Positions 19,649 to 28,714 of a stretch of DNA of 64,000 bases are shown here, piece by piece. Within the stretch, counting starts at the first letter, position 1, and every line of letters begins with the position of its first letter. The stretch is taken from contig NZ_WIXJ01000011.1 in the NCBI RefSeq assembly GCF_009617575.1, positions 1-64,000 on the forward strand, in the 5' to 3' direction. The notes under the pieces are model-generated. The model made no database searches. It saw nothing but the letters and a program-made list of their open reading frames with translations, and had not been told where the DNA came from. This DNA is from Rhodocyclus gracilis (GTDB taxonomy: Bacteria > Pseudomonadota > Gammaproteobacteria > Burkholderiales > Rhodocyclaceae). The position numbers were made by a program, and so were the translations under genes.

Positions 19649-20851
19649 TCAGCGAATGGCTTCGAAGATGCCGGCGGCGCCCATGCCGGTACCGATGCAC
19701 ATGGTCACCATGCCGTAGCGCAGCTTTTCACGTTGCAGCGCATGCACCGTCGTCGCCGTGCGGATGGCGCCGGTGGCGCCGAGCGGGTGACCGAGCGCGA
19801 TGGCGCCGCCGAGCGGGTTCACCTTCGCCGGATCGAGGCCGACCGTCCGGATGACCGCCAGCGCCTGCGCCGCGAAGGCCTCGTTGAGCTCGATCCAGTC
19901 GATGTCGGCGAGCGCGACACCGGCCTGCTTGAGCGCACGCGGAATCGCCTCGATCGGGCCGATGCCCATGATCTCGGGCGGCACGCCGGCGACCGAATAG
20001 CCGGCAAAGCGCGCCAGCGGCTTCAGGTTGAACTGCTTGAGGATCTTTTCGGAAACGACCAGAACGGCGCCCGATCCGTCGGACATCTGCGAGCTGTTGC
20101 CGGCCGTCACCGAACCGCGCGCGGCGAACACCGGCTTGAGCTTGGCAAGTTTTTCCAGGCTCGAATCCGGGCGCGGCCCTTCGTCGGTGTCGGCGACGAA
20201 CTCGCTGACGCGCACCTGCCCGGTCTTCAGGTCGGGCAGATGGCTGACGACGGTGTAGGGCGAGATTTCGTCGCGGAACTTGCCGGCAGCGATGGCGGCG
20301 ACCGCCTTCTGGTGCGAAGCGACGGCGAAGGCGTCCTGGTCTTCGCGCGACACCTGCCAGCGCTGCGCCACCTTCTCGGCGGTGATGCCCATGCCGAAGG
20401 CGATGGCGGTGTTTTCGTCCTTCTCGAAGATGGCCGGATTGATGGCGATCTTGTTGCCCATCATCTGGCTCATCAGGCTCATCGTTTCGGTGCCGGCGGC
20501 GATGATCGCGTCGGCTTCGCCGAGGCGGATGCGCGCCGCCGCGTCGGCGACGGCCTGCAGGCCGGACGAACAGAAGCGGTTGATAGTGATGCCGGGCACC
20601 GTGTTCGGCAGGCCGGCGAGCAGCACGCCGATGCGCGCGACGTTCATTCCCTGCTCGGCTTCCGGCATGGCGCAGCCGACGATGACGTCGTCGAGCAGCG
20701 CCGGATCGAAGCCCGGCGCCTGCGCGACGACCGACTTCAGCGCGTGCGCCAGCATGTCGTCGGGGCGGACGTTACCGAACATTCCCTTGCGCTTGCCGAC
20801 CGGCAGACGCGTCGCGGCAACGATGTAGGCATCCTGAATCTGTTTGCTCAT
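19649..20851 (-). CDS. fadA: Acetyl-CoA acyltransferase (3-ketoacyl-CoA thiolase) FadA
   Basis: Thiolase cleaving 3-ketoacyl-CoA with CoA in the last beta-oxidation step; 400 residues. The nucleophilic Cys lies in NRFCSSGLQAV, with NEAFAAQALA, the catalytic His in GHPLGATGAI, and the second Cys in MCIGTGMGAAGIFE. It follows the FadN-type gene by 36 bp with a leader GGAGAAAAACCCC before ATG, forming a fadN-fadA operon that supplies both subunits of a beta-oxidation complex. A second thiolase gene exists at 27.4-28.7 kb. Confidence 0.94.
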   Translation of the reverse strand: MSKQIQDAYIVAATRLPVGKRKGMFGNVRPDDMLAHALKSVVAQAPGFDPALLDDVIVGCAMPEAEQGMNVARIGVLLAGLPNTVPGITINRFCSSGLQAVADAAARIRLGEADAIIAAGTETMSLMSQMMGNKIAINPAIFEKDENTAIAFGMGITAEKVAQRWQVSREDQDAFAVASHQKAVAAIAAGKFRDEISPYTVVSHLPDLKTGQVRVSEFVADTDEGPRPDSSLEKLAKLKPVFAARGSVTAGNSSQMSDGSGAVLVVSEKILKQFNLKPLARFAGYSVAGVPPEIMGIGPIEAIPRALKQAGVALADIDWIELNEAFAAQALAVIRTVGLDPAKVNPLGGAIALGHPLGATGAIRTATTVHALQREKLRYGMVTMCIGTGMGAAGIFEAIR

Positions 20852-20887
20852 GGGGTTTTTCTCCTTGGCTATCCGTTCGGGTCAGCC

Positions 20888-23299
20888 TTAGTTGCGCAGG
20901 GGCTTGCCGGTTTCCAGCATGTGCACGATGCGCTGCTGGGTCTTCTCGTTCTTCAGCAGCGCGACGAACTGCTGGCGCTCGACGGTGAGCAACCACTGCT
21001 CGTCGACCAGGCTGCCACCCTCGACGTCGCCGCCGCACAGCGCCGTCGCTGCCGCCTTGGCGACGACGTAGTCGTGCGCCGAAACCATGCCGCCTTCCTT
21101 CATGTTGGCGAGCATCATCTCCAGCGTGGCGATTCCCGGCCGGCCGGCGACGCGCACCTTGCGCGGCGACAGTTTCGGCGCGTAACCGGCTTTGGCCAGC
21201 GCCCGCGCTTCGCGCAGCGCGACGTAGAGCAGTTCGTCGGCGTTGAACAGCAGCGTGTCGGTATCGAGAACGAAGCCGAGCTCGCGCGCCTGCGCCCCGC
21301 TCTTCGACACCTTGGCCATGGCGATGGTCTGGAACACCGGCGCGATGAAGTCGAAGGGATCGGCATTGGCCGTCTTCGGCGCCGCCGCCGCGGCGCGCAG
21401 CGCGAACTCCTTGCTGCCACCACCGGCCGGGATCAGGCCGACGCCGGCCTCGACCAGACCGATGTACGACTCGAGCGCAACGACACGGCGCGCGCAGTGC
21501 ATCAGGAACTCGCAACCACCGCCGAGCGCCATTCCCTGCACCGCGGCGACGACCGGCACCTTGGCGTACTTGAGCGACATCGACGCATCCTGGAAGGCCG
21601 CAACGTAGGTCTCGAGCAGATCGAACTGACCGGCAGCGACGCTCTCGGCGACTTCCTTGAGATTGGCGCCGACGGCAAACGGCGCGTCGTGCCACAGCAC
21701 CAGCCCCTTGAGGTTGGCTTCGGCGTAGGCGACCGCCTGCTGCAGACCTTCGATCACGTCGCGGCCGAGCGCGTGCATCTTGCTGCGGAAGGAGACGATG
21801 CCGATCTCAGCGTCGACCGACGGCAGGCGCCACAGGCGCAGGCCGGCATTCTCGAACAACGTTTCGCCGGCGTGCGTGAACGGCAGCGCCGGTTCGCCAA
21901 AGACGCGCTCGGGGAAGAGCTGGCGCTGGTAGACCGGCAAGGTCGAACGCGGACGCAGCGTGTTGGCCGAGGCGGAGTATGAACCCTCGGCGGCATGCAC
22001 GCCGGGTTTGTCACCACTCCGGCCGGCCACCCAGGCCGGCAGCGGCGCTGCCGTCAAGGCGCGACCGGCAGCGATGTCTTCGGCGACGGCATCGGCGATC
22101 GCCTGCCAGCCGGCGGCCTGCCAGGTTTCGAACGGACCCTGCGCCCAGCCGAAGCCCCAGCGCATGGCGAAGTCGACATCGCGCGCGTTGTCGGCGATGT
22201 CGGCGAGGTGGAAGGCACAGTAGTGGAAGACGTCGCGGAAGATCGCCCACAGGAACTGCGCCTGCGGATGTTCGCAGGCACGCAGCGCGGCAAACTTCTC
22301 GGCCGGGTTCTTGATCTTGAGGATGGCGAACACTTCCGGCGCCACTGCCTTGTCGGCGGGCAGCGCGTCGCGGTAATCCTGCGCGGCAAGGTCGAGCACC
22401 TTGATTGCCTTGCCGTCCTTGCGGAAGATGCCGCAGCGCGTCTTCTGGCCGAGCGCCCCCTTGCCGATCAGCGCCGTCAGCCACACCGGCGGCGCGTAGT
22501 AAGCGGCCCACGGATCGTTCGGCAGCGTGTCCTGCATCGTCTTGATGACGTGCGCCATGGTGTCGAGACCGACCACGTCGGCGGTACGGTAAGTGGCGCT
22601 CTTCGGCCGGCCGATCAGCGGACCGGTCAGCGCGTCGACCTCGTCGAAACCGAGGCCCAGGCGCTGCGTGTGGTGCATCGCCGCCAGCATGGAGAAGACG
22701 CCGACACGGTTGGCGACGAAATTTGGCGTGTCGAGCGCGCGCACCACGCCCTTGCCGAGACGCGACACCAACCAGGATTCGAGGTCGTCAAGCAGCGACG
22801 GCGCGGTGTCGCGCGTGGCGATCAGCTCGACCAGCCGCATGTAGCGTGGCGGGTTGAAGAAGTGGATGCCGCAGAAGCGCGGGCGCAGCGACTCGGGCAG
22901 CGCTTCGGCGAGACGGTTGATCGACAAGCCCGAGGTGTTCGAGGCGATGATCGCGTCGGGCGCGACGAAGGGCGCGATCTTGCGGTAGAGATCGTCCTTC
23001 CACTCCATCTTCTCGGCGATGGCCTCGATGATCAGGTCACAGCCGCGCAGTTGTTCGAGGTGCTGGTCGTAGTTGGCGGCGTCGATGTAGAGGACGCGAT
23101 CCGAGGTCGCCAATGGCGACGGCTCGAGCTTCTTCAGACCGTCGATGGCTTTCTTGACGATGCCGTTGAGGTCGCCTTCCTTGGCCGCCAAATCGAAAAG
23201 CACGACCGGCGTTTCGGCATTGGCCAGATGCGCCGCAATCTGCGCGCCCATGACACCGGCGCCCAGCACTGCGGCCTTGCGTACGATGAAATTGCTCAA
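20888..23299 (-). CDS. fadN: FadN-type fused 3-hydroxyacyl-CoA dehydrogenase/enoyl-CoA hydratase
   Basis: Bifunctional beta-oxidation enzyme of 803 residues. Domain order is dehydrogenase first, hydratase last, the reverse of E. coli FadB. The N-terminal Rossmann fold has LGAGVMGAQIAAHLA, followed by SNTSGLSINRL and the catalytic-His segment GIHFFNP. The C-terminal crotonase domain has GMALGGGCEFLMHC and VEAGVGLIPAGGG, whose Glu residues match the hydratase catalytic pair. I chose the TTG at 23299 because AGGAGG sits five bases before it and the protein then begins MSNFIVRKAAVLGAG, as in the family. The open frame runs on to 23368 with unrelated sequence. An about 200-nt leader separates it from its promoter. 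Confidence 0.9.
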   Translation of the reverse strand: MSNFIVRKAAVLGAGVMGAQIAAHLANAETPVVLFDLAAKEGDLNGIVKKAIDGLKKLEPSPLATSDRVLYIDAANYDQHLEQLRGCDLIIEAIAEKMEWKDDLYRKIAPFVAPDAIIASNTSGLSINRLAEALPESLRPRFCGIHFFNPPRYMRLVELIATRDTAPSLLDDLESWLVSRLGKGVVRALDTPNFVANRVGVFSMLAAMHHTQRLGLGFDEVDALTGPLIGRPKSATYRTADVVGLDTMAHVIKTMQDTLPNDPWAAYYAPPVWLTALIGKGALGQKTRCGIFRKDGKAIKVLDLAAQDYRDALPADKAVAPEVFAILKIKNPAEKFAALRACEHPQAQFLWAIFRDVFHYCAFHLADIADNARDVDFAMRWGFGWAQGPFETWQAAGWQAIADAVAEDIAAGRALTAAPLPAWVAGRSGDKPGVHAAEGSYSASANTLRPRSTLPVYQRQLFPERVFGEPALPFTHAGETLFENAGLRLWRLPSVDAEIGIVSFRSKMHALGRDVIEGLQQAVAYAEANLKGLVLWHDAPFAVGANLKEVAESVAAGQFDLLETYVAAFQDASMSLKYAKVPVVAAVQGMALGGGCEFLMHCARRVVALESYIGLVEAGVGLIPAGGGSKEFALRAAAAAPKTANADPFDFIAPVFQTIAMAKVSKSGAQARELGFVLDTDTLLFNADELLYVALREARALAKAGYAPKLSPRKVRVAGRPGIATLEMMLANMKEGGMVSAHDYVVAKAAATALCGGDVEGGSLVDEQWLLTVERQQFVALLKNEKTQQRIVHMLETGKPLRN

Positions 23300-23445
23300 G
23301 CTGTCCTCCTGATGGTCGATTTCACGCCACGCACCGACTGGGCTCTTTCCAAAGCACGCCCGCGCCAATTAAGGCGGCGCTACGCGACAAGGCACGCACA
23401 CGGAAAGGTCGGGACGGTGGAACGTTTAGGCCGGGAACGACCCGG

Positions 23446-23469
23446 AACGGGGATACAAACGGGGATACA
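23446..23469. repeat. Tandem 12-bp repeat in the fadN leader
   Basis: AACGGGGATACA occurs twice head to tail (23446-23457 and 23458-23469) with no mismatch. It lies about 20 bp past the putative operator, inside the untranslated leader of fadN. Role unknown; it could be a second regulator site. Confidence 0.6.
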
Positions 23470-23488
23470 GAAACAAGGGGCAAAACAG

Positions 23489-23504
23489 TTAAACGAACGT
23501 TTGA
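23489..23504. promoter_or_regulatory. PsrA/FadR-like TetR operator at the fadN promoter
   Basis: TTAAACG-AA-CGTTTGA is a 7+2+7 inverted repeat with one mismatch, directly beside the -10 box and over the expected start site. It matches the operator in front of the tetR-fadE operon at 32014-32029 and the known PsrA pattern CAAAC-N4-GTTTG except one base. A repressor bound here would block fadN-fadA initiation. Confidence 0.75.
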
Positions 23505-23532
23505 ATTCTAGTGCGAACTGTCAGCACGTCAA
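23505..23532 (-). promoter_or_regulatory. fadN-fadA promoter
   Basis: On the minus strand, TTGACG (23527-23532) and TAGAAT (23505-23510) are 16 bp apart, five of six matches each. The putative operator begins at the next base after the -10. Confidence 0.78.
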
Positions 23533-23555
23533 GCGATAAAACAGGAACGGCGGCG

Positions 23556-23587
23556 AAAAAAACGCCCCGGCAATGCGGGGCGTTTTC
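23556..23587 (-). terminator. Rho-independent terminator of fadL
   Basis: On the minus strand, the stem AAAACGCCCC/GGGGCGTTTT (23559-23586) with an 8-base loop is followed by a T-run. It lies about 22 bp past the fadL stop and separates fadL from the fadN promoter. Confidence 0.9.
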
Positions 23588-23608
23588 TCTGGAAAGGCGA
23601 GCGAATAA

Positions 23609-24910
23609 TCAGAACGCCAGCGAGTACTGCGCACCAACGATCCAGCAGCTGTCCGCATACGTTCCGTCGACCAGACCACGGTAGGGAGAAGCCAACGTAC
23701 CTTGATTATTGCTGATCTTCGCGTCCTTGACGTAAAGATAGGCCAAGCCGGCATCAAGGGCGGAAGCCTTATCCAGTTTCCACTGCACACCGGTCGAGAA
23801 CCAGAGCCGATTATTGTCAGGCAAGGATACGAGTCGCGTCGACGCGCCCTTCACCGGCGACTGATCGTAGGCAATGCCGAACTTGAACTTCAGCGCGTCC
23901 GTGTATTTGTAATTCGCGCCGAGCGCGACACGCCAGGTGTTCCGGAACTCGGTATCGAGGGTCTGGATCGGCGTTGCAGAACCCGTCGAAGAGTTCATGA
24001 TGTCGATCTTCGGAATCTTGGCCCATCCGGTCCAGCTCACATCGCCCAGCATGTCCCAACGATCACTGAGGTTTTGCGCGACGCTGAGAATGAAGGTGTC
24101 GGGCAGCTTTACTTCTGTTTTGGCATTGCTCGAACGTGCAGCATTGAAAGTCGCGCTCGGACCATCAACGGAAACAGTACCTTCTGCCGTGTATTTGATG
24201 GCCGAACGATAGGAAACCCCAACTTTTGTCGCAGGGGAGAGGGTGAACAACGCCCCGACATTCCAGCCCCACGCATCATCCTTGAGTTTGAGCGTAACGT
24301 TCGAGCTTGACAGCGGAACACCGACTTGGGCGGTGGTGTAAATACCTGCCAAACGCTTGTACTCAACATCCAGCTTCTGCCAGTTCAGCCCCCCGCCGAT
24401 GGATACCGTTTCATTGACGCGAAAAGCCACGGACGGGTTGATGTTCATCGTCTTGACATCGAACTTGGTCGATTGCGCCGCCCCCTGCCAAGGGGACTTA
24501 TATTCGGTCATCAGGCCAAACGGTGCGCCGATACCCAAACCAAGGTAGAGGTCCTTGTTCAGCGCCCACGACAAATAACCATTCGGCAGAGCGGCCCAAC
24601 TTCCCGCATCGCCCCCGTTACCTGTGTTTTGGAAAGCACCAACGTTAGACGAGCCGCTGTCGGTGAAGGTAAAACTCGGCTTTACCATGGCGATACCGCC
24701 AGACACCTCGCGATCCTGCAACTGCGTCATGCCCGCCGGGTTGTAAAAGATCGTCGACGCGTTTTCCGCCACCGCCGCCGAACCGGCAAACGCATTACCG
24801 ATTCCACTCGCGTTCTGCTCGATCAGCTGAAAGCCCGACGCCGACGCGTAGCCGGAACACAGGGCGAGGACAGCGACCGAAATCGCTTTCATGGGGGTTC
24901 CTCTCTTCAT
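23609..24910 (-). CDS. fadL: OmpP1/FadL-family outer membrane long-chain fatty acid transporter
   Basis: Outer-membrane beta-barrel that admits long-chain fatty acids or other hydrophobic compounds. It has a signal peptide ending SGYASA, followed by the mature N terminus SGFQLIEQNASGIGNAFAG (the hatch with the FadL-type NASG and AVAENASTIFYNPAGM signature), repeated amphipathic strands and a C-terminal Phe in YSLAF, as needed for barrel insertion. I chose ATG 24910, with AAGGAG upstream; GTG 24913 and ATG 24892 also fit, the last giving an 18-residue signal peptide. It has its own terminator and a distinctive repeat array upstream. Family members also carry aromatics, so substrate rests on the fad context. 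Confidence 0.9.
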   Translation of the reverse strand: MKRGTPMKAISVAVLALCSGYASASGFQLIEQNASGIGNAFAGSAAVAENASTIFYNPAGMTQLQDREVSGGIAMVKPSFTFTDSGSSNVGAFQNTGNGGDAGSWAALPNGYLSWALNKDLYLGLGIGAPFGLMTEYKSPWQGAAQSTKFDVKTMNINPSVAFRVNETVSIGGGLNWQKLDVEYKRLAGIYTTAQVGVPLSSSNVTLKLKDDAWGWNVGALFTLSPATKVGVSYRSAIKYTAEGTVSVDGPSATFNAARSSNAKTEVKLPDTFILSVAQNLSDRWDMLGDVSWTGWAKIPKIDIMNSSTGSATPIQTLDTEFRNTWRVALGANYKYTDALKFKFGIAYDQSPVKGASTRLVSLPDNNRLWFSTGVQWKLDKASALDAGLAYLYVKDAKISNNQGTLASPYRGLVDGTYADSCWIVGAQYSLAF

Positions 24911-24962
24911 CACATCTCTCTCCTTTTGCGTGCGCTGTTTTAGTGGTTTTGACTACGGGGGG

Positions 24963-25008
24963 AACTGCGGAGTGTTGCGGGATATTGCCTAGTGTTGCCG
25001 TTTGTTGC
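24963..25008. repeat. Five TGC-containing repeats with exact 10-bp phasing upstream of fadL
   Basis: Read on the plus strand, hexamers AACTGC, TGTTGC, TATTGC, TGTTGC and TGTTGC begin at 24963, 24973, 24983, 24993 and 25003, each exactly 10 bp apart. In fadL orientation this is GCAACA-N4 repeated, 50-100 bp before the start codon, where activator sites lie. One-turn spacing puts all copies on one DNA face. I do not recognise the cognate regulator. Confidence 0.75.
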
Positions 25009-25057
25009 AATTTCGCTACGGCGATTTTATCGGCAGCCGGCGGCCGCGCAAGCGTTT

Positions 25058-25456
25058 TTATTCTTCCGGCGGCAACAGGCGCTTAGCCCCCTGTTGGTCC
25101 AGCGCAACATAGGTCAGCGTCGCCTCGGTCACCTTCACCGTCAGGGGATTCGCAGGATGCCGCTCGGCGTAAACCTCGACGTTAACGGTGACCGAACTGC
25201 GGCCGCTGGCGACCACTTCGGCATAGAAGCTGACGATATCGCCCATCGATACCGGCTGTTTGAAGAGAAAGGAATTCACCGCCACGGTCGCCACGCGACC
25301 GCGGGCGCGCTTGGCGGCGATGGCGGCGCCGGCGACGTCCACCTGCGCCATGATCCAGCCGCCGAAGACATCGCCATGGTGGTTAAGATCGGCTGGCAGC
25401 GGCATGACGCGCAACGCCGGTTGACGGTCAGGAAGGGCTACGGGGATTTCAGGCAT
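25058..25456 (-). CDS. Acyl-CoA thioesterase, YciA-like hotdog protein
   Basis: Hydrolyses acyl-CoA to free acid and CoA; 132 residues. The hotdog signature is NHHGDVFGGWIMAQVDVAGA, with catalytic-site Asn/His/Asp pattern as in YciA, followed by VNSFLFKQPVSMGDIVSFYA. I start at ATG 25456, which gives MPEIPVALPDRQPALRVMPL and overlaps the fadJ stop by 8 bp; the frame extends upstream to 25501 inside fadJ. As last gene of the tetR-fadE-fadI-fadJ unit it may buffer the acyl-CoA pool during beta-oxidation. Confidence 0.88.
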   Translation of the reverse strand: MPEIPVALPDRQPALRVMPLPADLNHHGDVFGGWIMAQVDVAGAAIAAKRARGRVATVAVNSFLFKQPVSMGDIVSFYAEVVASGRSSVTVNVEVYAERHPANPLTVKVTEATLTYVALDQQGAKRLLPPEE

Positions 25457-27407
25457 GCGAATTTTTCCGGTAGTTGAGCGGCCCGCCGGTGAACGGAGCA
25501 AAGCCGGTACCGAAGATCACTCCGGCATCGGCCAGCTCGGCATCGGCGACGATGCCGGAATCTACCAGTTCTTGCGCGCGCACGAGGAGAGGCTCGACCA
25601 GACGCTGCGCCAAACCTTGCGGAACGGCCCCCGGCGTCGCCTTCACCGCCTTGCCGTCACGCCAGGTGTAGAAGCCACTGCCGCTCTTGCGACCGAGACG
25701 GCCGCCAGCAACGCGTTCGGCGAGGCACGCCGGCGGTTCGGCGACGTCGCTGACGAGGCTGCGTCCGGCGGCGAGCGCGATGTCGAGACCGACGGTGTCG
25801 GCCAGTTCGATCGGCCCCATTGGCATGCCGAAGGCGAGCATCGCCTCGTCGAGGGTTTCCGGCGACAAGCCCTCGTCGACGCAGCGCATCGCCGCCTGCA
25901 AATAGGGAGCGAGAACGGCGTTGACCAGGAAACCCGGCGCGCTCTTCACCGGCAGCGGCAGGCGATCGATCTGGCGCACGAAGGCGGCGGCACGCGCCAA
26001 CATCGCCGGATCGGCGCCCTCGGCGGCCACCACCTCGACCAGCGGCATCTTCGCCACCGGGTTGAAGAAGTGGATGCCGACCAGCCGCTCGGGGCGTGCC
26101 AGCACGTCGCGCAGGTCTTCGAGGCGCAGGCTCGAGGTGTTGGTGGCGAGCACCGCGTCGGGGCGCATCTGCGCATCGAGGCGACGGAACAGCTCGCGCT
26201 TGACCTCGACGTTCTCGACGATGGCTTCGATGACGACGTCGGCGCGCGCCGCGCCGCAACCGTCGACGTCGGGAATCAGTCGATCGGCGGCGGCGCGCTG
26301 CAGCAGCGGGTCGCGCAGGCGGCGCTTGAACAGCGTGTGCGCGCGCTGGATCGCCGGAGCGATGCGTGCAATGTCCTGGTCGGCGAGCGTCACCGTCAGC
26401 CCGCGCAGCGCGCACCAGGCGGCGATGTCGCCCCCCATGACACCGGCGCCGATGACATGCACGTGTTTCGCCGCGGCGACGCCGTCGACCTTGCCGAAAC
26501 TCTTCAGCCGCTCCTGCAGGTGATAGACGCGAACGAGGTTGCGCGCCGTCGGTGAGCGCACGATACCGTCGATCAGCTCCGGCGCAGCGAGCGCATCGCC
26601 GTCGTGGCGCGCCCACAGGTCGATGATCGCGTACGGCGCCGGGTAGTGCTCGGGACGCGCGCGCGCGGCGACCTTCTTCTTCGCCTGAGAAGCAACGACG
26701 CTGCGCAGCGGCCCCGACAGCAGGCGGGTGACGAAAGGCAGCGGCTTGCGCGGCTGGCCGGAAACGACCAGCTGGCGCGCCGCCTCGGCCATCACGCGCG
26801 GCGGCACGCAGGCGTCGGCCAGCCCGATCTTGTAGGCGCGGCGCGCGTCGACAGTCTTGCCGGCGAGCATCAGGTCGAGCGCCACCGGCCCGCCGACGCG
26901 CTGCGGCAGGCGGCGCATGCCGCCCCAGCCGGGGAAGATGCCGAGCATCACCTCGGGCAGGCCGAGGCGAGTGCCGGGTTCGTCAACGACGAGCAGGTAG
27001 CGGCAGGCGAGCGCCAGTTCGAGGCCGCCGCCGAGGCAGTGACCGCGCACCAGCGCCAGCGTCGGGTAGCGCACCGCCGCCAGCCGGTTGAACAGCTGCC
27101 AGCCGCGCGCGACCAGCGCCTGCGCGTCCTCGGCGCTGGCCAGCGCGCCGAACTCGTCTATGTCGGCACCGGCGATGAAACCCGCGTCCTTGCCGGAGCG
27201 AATGATCAGCCCTTTCGGCGGCGCCGCGTCGAGCGTATCGAGCACTTGCGCCAGTTCGCCGAGCACGGCGGCCGACAGCGCGTTGGCCGAGGCGCCGGCA
27301 CGGTCGAGCGTGGCGGTGGCGAGACCGTCGGCCGTGCGTTCGAGACGCCAGTGGGTGAAGGCCGCGGCGGCGTCCACCGGTGCGAGGGAATGAGGAGTCA
27401 GGTTCAT
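25449..27407 (-). CDS. fadJ: FadJ/FadB-type enoyl-CoA hydratase/3-hydroxyacyl-CoA dehydrogenase
   Basis: Bifunctional beta-oxidation alpha subunit, 652 residues, shorter than the usual 700-730. Hydratase domain first, with GFIAGADIDEF, GHCLGGGLELALACRY and LGLPEVMLGIFPGWGG. Then the dehydrogenase domain with VIGAGVMGGDIAAWCA, ATNTSSLRLEDL, catalytic His in GIHFFNPVAKMPLVEVV and the C-terminal GFAPFTGGPL ending. Domain order is opposite to the FadN protein at 20.9-23.3 kb. Its ATG overlaps the fadI stop by 4 bp (ATGA). Whether it is FadJ or FadB by strict orthology cannot be told here. Confidence 0.88.
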   Translation of the reverse strand: MNLTPHSLAPVDAAAAFTHWRLERTADGLATATLDRAGASANALSAAVLGELAQVLDTLDAAPPKGLIIRSGKDAGFIAGADIDEFGALASAEDAQALVARGWQLFNRLAAVRYPTLALVRGHCLGGGLELALACRYLLVVDEPGTRLGLPEVMLGIFPGWGGMRRLPQRVGGPVALDLMLAGKTVDARRAYKIGLADACVPPRVMAEAARQLVVSGQPRKPLPFVTRLLSGPLRSVVASQAKKKVAARARPEHYPAPYAIIDLWARHDGDALAAPELIDGIVRSPTARNLVRVYHLQERLKSFGKVDGVAAAKHVHVIGAGVMGGDIAAWCALRGLTVTLADQDIARIAPAIQRAHTLFKRRLRDPLLQRAAADRLIPDVDGCGAARADVVIEAIVENVEVKRELFRRLDAQMRPDAVLATNTSSLRLEDLRDVLARPERLVGIHFFNPVAKMPLVEVVAAEGADPAMLARAAAFVRQIDRLPLPVKSAPGFLVNAVLAPYLQAAMRCVDEGLSPETLDEAMLAFGMPMGPIELADTVGLDIALAAGRSLVSDVAEPPACLAERVAGGRLGRKSGSGFYTWRDGKAVKATPGAVPQGLAQRLVEPLLVRAQELVDSGIVADAELADAGVIFGTGFAPFTGGPLNYRKNSHA

Positions 27408-28693
27408 GCGCAGGTCTCCACCAGCATGGCGCCGCCTTGCCCGCCGCCGATGCAGATGCTGGCAATGCCGCGGCCGCCGCCTTGGGCCTTAAGCGCGTGC
27501 ACGAGATGCAGGACGATGCGCGCGCCCGAGGCGCCGACCGGGTGGCCGAGCGCGATGGCGCCGCCATCGACATTGAGGCGCGAGTCGTCGAGCCGGCCGA
27601 GCGCGCCGGGCAAGCCCAGCTGCTCGCGGCAATAGTCGTCGGATTCCCACGCCGCCAGACAGGCGAGCACCTGCGCGGCGAAGGCTTCATTGATTTCCCA
27701 GCGGTCGATATCGGCCAGCGACAGGCCGTGCCGCTGCAGGATCGGCGTCGCCGCATGAACAGGCCCGAGGCCCATCTGCGCCGGGTCGAGGCCCGCCCAC
27801 TGACTGTCGGTGATCTTGGCCAGCGGCTTGAGATTCCAGCGCGCCACTGCTTCGGCCGAGGCCAGCACCAGCCACGCCGCACCGTCGGTGATCTGCGAGC
27901 TGTTGCCGGCGGTGATGCGGCCGTACTTGCGGTCGAAGAAGGGCTTCAGCGTGCCGAGCTTGTCGGCGTTGGAGTCGGCGCGCACGCCGTCGTCGTCGGC
28001 GTAGACCTTCCCCGCAGCGTCGATCAGCGGCACGATTTCCTTGAGCCGGCCAGACTGCTGCGCGGCGATGGTGCGCTGGTGACTGCGCACCGAAAACTCG
28101 TCCATCTGCCGGCGCGACAGGTCGAACTTCCACGCCAGGTTTTCCGCCGTCTGCCCCATCATCAGGCCGACCACCGGATCGGTCAGGCCCTTCACGATGC
28201 CGATGATCGGCGCGAACATCGCCTTCAGCGGCAGCTTCGCAAACATCTGCGCGCGCGCTGCGGGCGTCTTGGCCGTCGACAGCGCACCGAACCAGCGCAC
28301 CATCGCTGGCGGGTAGAGCAAGGGCGCGTGCGACAGGGCATCGACGCCGCCGGCCAGCACCAGTTGCGAACGGCCGCACTGCAGGTTGGCGATGGCCGAG
28401 TCGATCGCCTGCATGCCCGAGGCGCAGTTGCGCATCACCGTCCAGCCGGGAACGCGCTGGCCGCAGCCCATGCGCAGGGCAACGACGCGGCCGATGTTCA
28501 CCTCGTCCGGCGAGGGGCTGGCGCAGCCGAGGATGACCTCGTCGAGGTCTGTCGGCGCGAACGGCTGGCGCAGCAGCAGGGCACGGCCGGCCTGCACCGC
28601 GAGGTCGCTGGCGGCGAACGGCCCCGGCGCATTGCGCGCCTTGAGGAAAGGCGTACGCGCGCCGTCGACGATGTAGATGGGTTCACGAGCCAC
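27404..28693 (-). CDS. fadI: Acetyl-CoA acyltransferase (thiolase) FadI
   Basis: Second thiolase of the region, 429 residues, longer than FadA and of the FadI type. It has the active-site Cys in NCASGMQAIDSA, NEAFAAQVLA, the His in GHPVGASGARIVLHL, and the second Cys in SICIGGGQGGAMLVE. It pairs with fadJ, which it overlaps by 4 bp, so the two likely form the alpha/beta complex. It follows fadE by 21 bp. Confidence 0.9.
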   Translation of the reverse strand: MAREPIYIVDGARTPFLKARNAPGPFAASDLAVQAGRALLLRQPFAPTDLDEVILGCASPSPDEVNIGRVVALRMGCGQRVPGWTVMRNCASGMQAIDSAIANLQCGRSQLVLAGGVDALSHAPLLYPPAMVRWFGALSTAKTPAARAQMFAKLPLKAMFAPIIGIVKGLTDPVVGLMMGQTAENLAWKFDLSRRQMDEFSVRSHQRTIAAQQSGRLKEIVPLIDAAGKVYADDDGVRADSNADKLGTLKPFFDRKYGRITAGNSSQITDGAAWLVLASAEAVARWNLKPLAKITDSQWAGLDPAQMGLGPVHAATPILQRHGLSLADIDRWEINEAFAAQVLACLAAWESDDYCREQLGLPGALGRLDDSRLNVDGGAIALGHPVGASGARIVLHLVHALKAQGGGRGIASICIGGGQGGAMLVETCA

Positions 28694-28714
28694 GGATCAC
28701 GATCCTCCGCGGGT

